NCBI GenBank assembly: GCA_905234745.1
Contig: CAJOJD010000002.1
Span: 166,049 to 214,605, forward strand
Direction: 5' to 3'
DNA length: 48,557 nucleotides
Origin: an uncultured Bacteroidaceae bacterium
GTDB taxonomy: Bacteria > Bacteroidota > Bacteroidia > Bacteroidales > Bacteroidaceae
Shown: positions 43,745-48,557 of the stretch, one piece after another
Layout of the letters: each line of letters begins with the position of its first letter
Numbering within the stretch: the first letter of the stretch is position 1
Position numbers and translations under genes: made by a program
The notes under the pieces: generated by a model
Database searches by the model: none
What the model was told of the DNA's origin: nothing
The model's input: the letters and a program-made list of their open reading frames with translations, nothing else

Positions 43745-45405
43745 TATTTAGCTGCATCTTTGTTTCTTATCTCCACTCGTTTTATCTTGCCGCTTATCGT
43801 CTTAGGCAATTCATCCACGAATTCCACTACGCGGGGATATTTGTAAGGAGCGGATACTTTCTTTACGTGGTTCTGGATGTCTTTGATGAGGGCTTCCTTA
43901 TCAGGCATATCCTTATACTCCTTGGCCAGAATGATGGTAGCCTTGACAACCTGTCCGCGAACCTCATCGGGCACACCCGTTACGGCGCACTCAACGACTG
44001 CCGGATGAGTCATCAAAGCACTCTCAACCTCGAACGGTCCGATACGGTAACCGGAGCTCTTGATGACGTCATCGGTACGGCCCACGAACCAGTAGTAACC
44101 GTCGCTGTCACGCCAGGCCACATCACCGGTATGATATATGCCGTTGTCGTGAACCGTCTTGGTAAGTTCCTGATTGTGGTAGTACTCCTCAAAAAGACCA
44201 AGAGGAATACGTTTGTCGGTATGCAGGATTATCTCACCGCTCTCACCGTCCTCAGCCGAACGGCCGTCATTCGTGAGAAGGTCCATGTCATATGCCGGAT
44301 TGGGTACGCCCAGTGAACCCGGTTTGGGTTTCATCCAGGGGAACGTGCCGATGGTCATGGCGGTCTCGGTCTGGCCGAATCCCTCATGTATGTCAAGACC
44401 GGTATGCTCCTTCCAGAAATCAAACACGCTGGGGTTGAGCGGCTCGCCTGCAGTGGTGCAGTACTTGAGTGCGCTCAGGTCATACTGGCTCAGGTCCTCA
44501 CGGATCAGATAACGGTAGATTGTGGGAGGAGCGCAGAATGATGTGACGTGATACTTGGCCATTGCAGCCAGTATGTTGGCGGGAGTGAACTTCTCGTGGT
44601 CATACACGAACACTGCCGCACCTGACAGCCACTGTCCGTAAAGCTTGCCCCAAACGGCCTTGCCCCAGCCGGTATCGGCCACGGTAAGGTGAAGGCTCTG
44701 CTCGTTCACATTGTGCCAGTACTTGGCGGTAACGATATGACCCAGAGGATAGAGGAAATTGTGAGCCACCATCTTGGGGTTGCCGCTTGAACCGGAAGTG
44801 AAGTAAAGCAGTGATATGTCGTTATTGTCATTCACATGAGCCGGACGCACAAACTCGGGAGCGTTCTTCATGCCCTCGTCCATGCTGTGCCAGTTGCCCT
44901 CGCAGTAAGAACCGGTTGCCACCAGCACCTTGACCGAAGGCGCATCCTTTAGGCAGTCGTTCACATGCTGTATCATGATGGGCTCATCGGCCGATACAAT
45001 CATCTTGATCTGGGCTGAATTGGCCCTGTATATCAGATCTTTAGGTGTGAGCAGATGGGTTGCGGGAATTGCCACGGCACCCAGCTTGTGCAGAGCCACG
45101 ATTGAGAACCAGAACTCCGCACGGCGCTTGAGCATCATCATCACGCAGTCGCCGCGGCCAATGCCCAGCGTCTGGTAGAACGATGCCACCTGGTCCGATT
45201 TGCGCTTGATGTCGGCAAACGTGTAGCGGACCTCGGCACCTTCGTCGTTGGTCCAGAGAAGGGCCAGCTTGTCAGGGTTGGTACGCGCCCACTCATCGAC
45301 CACGTCGTAGCCGAAATTGAAGTTGTCCGGTACTATTATCTCAAAATTCTTCTGGAAATCCTCCAGTGAATCAAACTCAACTTTCTTTAGGTATTTCTCT
45401 AACAT
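43744..45405 (-). CDS. AMP-forming acyl-CoA synthetase (medium/short-chain type)
   Basis: 553 residues of the ANL adenylating family. Core motifs: F-T-S-G-S-S-G-N-P-K (ATP loop), F-G-Q-T-E, Y-H-T-G-D, G-R-T-D-D-V-I-K-S-S-G-Y-R-I-G-P and the catalytic lysine in T-I-S-G-K-I-K-R. The G-Y-R-I-G-P hinge resembles the acetyl/propionyl/medium-chain branch. It activates a carboxylic acid with ATP and CoA. The gene follows an XRE-cupin regulator by 8 bp and faces the Vor operon across a shared terminator. Confidence 0.9.
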   Translation of the reverse strand: MLEKYLKKVEFDSLEDFQKNFEIIVPDNFNFGYDVVDEWARTNPDKLALLWTNDEGAEVRYTFADIKRKSDQVASFYQTLGIGRGDCVMMMLKRRAEFWFSIVALHKLGAVAIPATHLLTPKDLIYRANSAQIKMIVSADEPIMIQHVNDCLKDAPSVKVLVATGSYCEGNWHSMDEGMKNAPEFVRPAHVNDNNDISLLYFTSGSSGNPKMVAHNFLYPLGHIVTAKYWHNVNEQSLHLTVADTGWGKAVWGKLYGQWLSGAAVFVYDHEKFTPANILAAMAKYHVTSFCAPPTIYRYLIREDLSQYDLSALKYCTTAGEPLNPSVFDFWKEHTGLDIHEGFGQTETAMTIGTFPWMKPKPGSLGVPNPAYDMDLLTNDGRSAEDGESGEIILHTDKRIPLGLFEEYYHNQELTKTVHDNGIYHTGDVAWRDSDGYYWFVGRTDDVIKSSGYRIGPFEVESALMTHPAVVECAVTGVPDEVRGQVVKATIILAKEYKDMPDKEALIKDIQNHVKKVSAPYKYPRVVEFVDELPKTISGKIKRVEIRNKDAAK

Positions 45406-45413
45406 CTGCAGGT

Positions 45414-45971
45414 TTAGAATATGATGGCAAGGAACCTTGCGGGTTCGCCGTTAAGAGCCCTCATGCCGTGGGGCTGTGTTGAATCAAAGTATATGCTGTC
45501 GCCGGGGTTCAGGATGAGTTCCTTTCCGCCGATGCTCAGGAACAGGGTTCCCTTGAGCACCAGGTTGAACTCCTGACCCTCATGTGAGTTAAGGTGCATC
45601 TCGTTCTCCATCTTGGGATCGACGGTCACGATAAAGGGCGATGCCTTGGCGTGCTTGAATCCCATTGCAAGTGCCTGGTACTTATAGGCTTTCTGACGCT
45701 CTATTACCGGGCCCTTGCCCTTGCGCACCAGCCAGTAGCTGGTCATGTTGGGAGCGTCGCCCGAGAAGAGTTCCAGAGGCTCAACGCCCAGGACATTCGC
45801 GGCGTTGCAAAGGAAATTCATCGGAATGTCCGATTCGCCCGACTCATACTGTTTCAACTCCTCGGGTGTGATGCCGCACTTCTGGGCCACCTCCTCGACG
45901 GTCATCTCCAGGTCTTCGCGGAGTCCGCGCAGACGCATGGCCATCTGTTTGATCTGTTCGTTGATTTCCAT
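45414..45971 (-). CDS. XRE-family regulator with C-terminal cupin domain (copy 1)
   Basis: 185 residues. N-terminal helix-turn-helix (about 10-65: L-R-G-L-R-E-D-L-E-M-T-V-E-E-V-A-Q-K-C-G-I-T) and a C-terminal cupin (about 115-185) with N-S-H-E-G-Q-E-F-N-L-V-L and G-D-S-I-Y-F-D-S-T-Q-P-H-G. Such proteins sense a small ligand or metal through the cupin. It is paralogous to the regulator at 47.6-48.2 kb. Each is followed by an acyl-CoA synthetase on the same strand, suggesting that it controls that gene. The stop and next start are 8 bp apart. Confidence 0.88.
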   Translation of the reverse strand: MEINEQIKQMAMRLRGLREDLEMTVEEVAQKCGITPEELKQYESGESDIPMNFLCNAANVLGVEPLELFSGDAPNMTSYWLVRKGKGPVIERQKAYKYQALAMGFKHAKASPFIVTVDPKMENEMHLNSHEGQEFNLVLKGTLFLSIGGKELILNPGDSIYFDSTQPHGMRALNGEPARFLAIIF

Positions 45972-45972
45972 A

Positions 45973-47625
45973 TCAAATAACCTCTATTCCCTGCTCCTCG
46001 CAAAGCTTCAGGCTAAGCTCGCGCAGTTTAAACTTCTGTATTTTGCCGCTTCCTGTCAGAGGATACTCCTTGACAAAGAAAACGTATTTGGGTATCTTGT
46101 AACGGGCAATCTTTCCGCGGCACCAGTCGCGTACCTCCTCCTCGGTCAGCTTGGCGCCGTCATCCAGGATGATGAATGCACCCACCTCCTCGCCGTATTT
46201 CTTGGATGGAACGCCTGCCACCTGAACGTCACGTACGCCTGGCAGATGGTAGAGGAACTCCTCTATCTCACGCGGGTAGATGTTCTCACCACCGCGGATT
46301 ATCATATCCTTGATGCGGCCGGTTATGCGGTAGTTGCCGTTTTCGTCCTTTACGCCCAGGTCACCGGAGTGCAGATAGCCGTTCTCGTCGATAACCTCGG
46401 CAGTAGCCTCCGGGTTCTTGTAGTAACCCTTCATCACGTTGAATCCCTTGCAGCACATCTCGCCCTGAACGCCGACGGGAACCTCCTTGTTGGTCTCGGG
46501 ATCCAGCACCTTCACATCCACGAACTCGTAGTCGCGGCCCACGGTAGTGTATCGGACCTCATCGGGATCGTCTATGCGGGTCTGGCTCATGCCGGGTGAA
46601 GACTCGGTCAGTCCGTATACGCTGGTGACATGCAGATACATCTTCTCCTCGACCTTGCGCATCAGCTCTATCGGGCAGAGAGATCCTGCCATGATACCCG
46701 TACGCAGGCAACTCAGGTCAAACATATCAAACATGGGGTGGTTCAGCTCGGCAATGAACATGGTAGGAACGCCGTAAAGTGCGGTGCAACGCTCCTTGTG
46801 GACCGATGCAAGCGTAACCAGCGGGTCAAAACGCTCTACAACGACCTCGGTACAGCCGTGTGTAAGGCAGTTCATGGTTGCCAGTACCACGCCGAAGCAG
46901 TGGAACAGCGGAACGCATACGCAAAGCTTGTCATCCTGGGTGAACTTCATATGCTCACCGGTCAGGAATCCGTCATTCGCGATATTATAGTGGGTAAGCA
47001 TGACTCCCTTGGGGAATCCTGTTGTACCCGATGTATACTGCATGTTTACCACATCGTGGCAGGTAACGGACTTACGGAGGCGCAGGAACTCGTCATCATC
47101 GGTATTCTCACCCAGCAGAAGGATTTCGGCGGTATTGTACATGCCGCGGTATTTCTCCTGGCCGATGTAAACCACGTTCTTGAGCTTGGGGAAACGCTTG
47201 CTCTCCAGATGTCCGCGCTGGCATTCGCGCAGCTCAGGCAGCATGGTGTAGGTCATGTCCACGTAGTTGCTCTCCCATGTGCCGTCGGTAAGGCAGAGGG
47301 TATGCATGTCGGAGTCCTTGCACAGATACTCCAGCTCGTTCTGCTTGTAGTTGGTGTTCACAGTGATGCAGACGGCACCTATCTTGGCGCATGCATAGAG
47401 GAACGTGAGCCAGTCGGGAACGTTCTGGGCCCAGAGACCCACATGGGTACCTTTTGTGACTCCTATCGCTATGAGGCCGCGTGCCATGTCATCGACCCTC
47501 TCGTTGAACTGTTTCCAGGTAAAACGGAGGTCGCGGTCCGAATAGACTATGTATTCGCGGTCTGGGGAGACCTGCGCCCAATGCTCGAGCCAGTCTCCGA
47601 GTGTTCTTTCCGATAACTGGTACAT
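45973..47625 (-). CDS. AMP-forming acyl-CoA synthetase (FadD-like)
   Basis: 550 residues of the ANL family. Motifs: [11 protein letters not shown] (ATP loop), [27 protein letters not shown] and the catalytic lysine in T-G-S-G-K-I-Q-K. The G-G-E-N-I-Y-P hinge fits the long/medium-chain acyl-CoA synthetase branch, so it is not a simple duplicate of the downstream synthetase. The acid used is unknown. It is 2 bp after the copy 2 regulator and 1 bp before copy 1, so all four genes form one operon. Confidence 0.9.
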   Translation of the reverse strand: MYQLSERTLGDWLEHWAQVSPDREYIVYSDRDLRFTWKQFNERVDDMARGLIAIGVTKGTHVGLWAQNVPDWLTFLYACAKIGAVCITVNTNYKQNELEYLCKDSDMHTLCLTDGTWESNYVDMTYTMLPELRECQRGHLESKRFPKLKNVVYIGQEKYRGMYNTAEILLLGENTDDDEFLRLRKSVTCHDVVNMQYTSGTTGFPKGVMLTHYNIANDGFLTGEHMKFTQDDKLCVCVPLFHCFGVVLATMNCLTHGCTEVVVERFDPLVTLASVHKERCTALYGVPTMFIAELNHPMFDMFDLSCLRTGIMAGSLCPIELMRKVEEKMYLHVTSVYGLTESSPGMSQTRIDDPDEVRYTTVGRDYEFVDVKVLDPETNKEVPVGVQGEMCCKGFNVMKGYYKNPEATAEVIDENGYLHSGDLGVKDENGNYRITGRIKDMIIRGGENIYPREIEEFLYHLPGVRDVQVAGVPSKKYGEEVGAFIILDDGAKLTEEEVRDWCRGKIARYKIPKYVFFVKEYPLTGSGKIQKFKLRELSLKLCEEQGIEVI

Positions 47626-47627
47626 AA

Positions 47628-48203
47628 TCAGATCGGGGTGTAAACCACTGCAAGGATACGGGCCTTCTGACCGTTGTATCCGTGTACGTGGTGTTTGACT
47701 ATTGAATCGTAGTAGATGCTGTCACCTTTCTCAAGAACGTAGGTGTTCTTGCCGTAGTTGATCTCAACCTGACCGTCCAGCACGTATATGAACTCCTCGC
47801 CCTCATGGGTAGAGAGGTCGAACTTGGGGTTCTCATCGGGCAGTATGTCTATTACGAACGGCTCCAGGTGACGGTTGTCCTTACCCTCCGAAAGAGAGTG
47901 GTAAATCATGTTCTCATGACCCTCGGCTGCATGGTTCGAGAAACGGACGCTCTCACGCTCGTCCTGTGCGCGGCTTACCACCGCACCCACGCTCTGCTGG
48001 TCATCCAGGAAAGTACCCAGACGGACACCCAGAACACGGGCAATCTTGATCAGGGGAGCCAGACCGGGCAGGGGACCGTCGGACTCGATTGCCTTGACTT
48101 GTTCCACTGAGAGCTGTGCACGCTCGGCCAGCACCTCTATCTCCATCTGTTTTGACTCTCTCAGAGAGCGGATCTTTTTACCTACTGGTACTTTCGAATT
48201 CAT
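47628..48203 (-). CDS. XRE-family regulator with C-terminal cupin domain (copy 2)
   Basis: 191 residues. N-terminal helix-turn-helix (about 10-65: [22 protein letters not shown]) and C-terminal cupin with [12 protein letters not shown] and [13 protein letters not shown]. It heads the four-gene minus-strand operon, so it may regulate the whole cluster from its own promoter. It is divergent from gyrB. Confidence 0.88.
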   Translation of the reverse strand: MNSKVPVGKKIRSLRESKQMEIEVLAERAQLSVEQVKAIESDGPLPGLAPLIKIARVLGVRLGTFLDDQQSVGAVVSRAQDERESVRFSNHAAEGHENMIYHSLSEGKDNRHLEPFVIDILPDENPKFDLSTHEGEEFIYVLDGQVEINYGKNTYVLEKGDSIYYDSIVKHHVHGYNGQKARILAVVYTPI

Positions 48204-48245
48204 GATTTTCTGTATTTTTATGCGGAATGCATCTCATTATCGGCG

Positions 48246-48253
48246 CAAAAATA
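48246..48253 (-). promoter_or_regulatory. Candidate -7 promoter box for the regulator-synthetase operon
   Basis: TATTTTTG on the minus strand, giving a leader of about 37 bases before ATG 48203. The operator for the XRE-cupin regulators is not evident by eye. Confidence 0.42.
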
Positions 48254-48340
48254 CAAAATCGCTCCGATATGTATGCATTTCGCCTTTTATTATTACTGAA
48301 AATGCTATTAAAATTATTATTTTTAAACAATGTGGTATGA

Positions 48341-48557
<217 letters not shown>

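Noticed and set aside
46630-47616. Long plus-strand open frame (328 codons) antisense to the FadD-like synthetase
   Set aside because: Antisense shadow of a well-conserved ANL enzyme in codon-biased DNA; no domain seen. The neighbouring plus-strand frame 45745-46599 was rejected for the same reason.

Overview
The window looks like a chromosomal segment of a Bacteroidales bacterium (Bacteroidaceae, Prevotellaceae or Muribaculaceae type). The evidence is the gene content: a MurF-alanine racemase fusion, an adenosylcobalamin-dependent ribonucleotide reductase, dxs-trkA-trkH, a VorDBAC-type 2-oxoacid:ferredoxin oxidoreductase, XRE-cupin regulators beside acyl-CoA synthetases, and many promoter boxes of the Bacteroidetes form TAnnTTTG. 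Hand-read base composition is near 50% or above in most genes. Nearly everything is chromosomal core. No rRNA, CRISPR array, insertion sequence or prophage was seen.

Layout. 1-5.0 kb: 3' end of nrdJ, then on the minus strand folB, an MFS transporter and the murF-alr fusion, with a palindrome-rich intergenic repeat between folB and the transporter. 5.1-9.9 kb: dxs-trkA-trkH (isoprenoid precursor synthesis and potassium uptake), translationally coupled by 4-bp overlaps. 9.8-11.9 kb: a minus-strand pair, a small AAA ATPase and a DUF4435/TOPRIM-like protein, the domain pairing of PARIS anti-phage systems, preceded by a possible leader RNA with a terminator-like hairpin. 12-19 kb: etfB-etfA-acyl-CoA dehydrogenase, then a MATE exporter and an M20 deacylase; upstream a HAD-family hydrolase. 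19.1-20.7 kb: a hipB-hipA toxin-antitoxin module in AT-richer DNA. 20.8-31.3 kb: queA; a second structured repeat; the packed chain groES-groEL-purN-deoD-prmC-recX-comF; and murF-SGNH hydrolase-folP-cdaA (cell wall, folate, c-di-AMP).

31.5-38.6 kb: a small outer-membrane barrel protein, tRNA-Leu(UAG), and a minus-strand overlapping chain parC - beta-barrel-like protein - S41 lipoprotein - sppA. 38.8-43.7 kb: glyS with an FKBP lipoprotein, then the four-subunit 2-oxoacid:ferredoxin oxidoreductase. 43.7-48.2 kb: a minus-strand cluster of two repeated units, each an XRE-cupin regulator followed by an AMP-forming acyl-CoA synthetase. The window ends inside gyrB.

The most interesting items are the PARIS-like ATPase/DUF4435 pair, whose second gene runs antisense into trkH; the regulator-synthetase doublet facing the Vor operon, which together could interconvert branched or aromatic acids and 2-oxoacids; two related palindromic intergenic elements sharing an exact 17-base segment; and several promoters so close to their start codons that leaderless mRNAs are predicted. 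All functions are read from sequence motifs and family knowledge; no database search was run.
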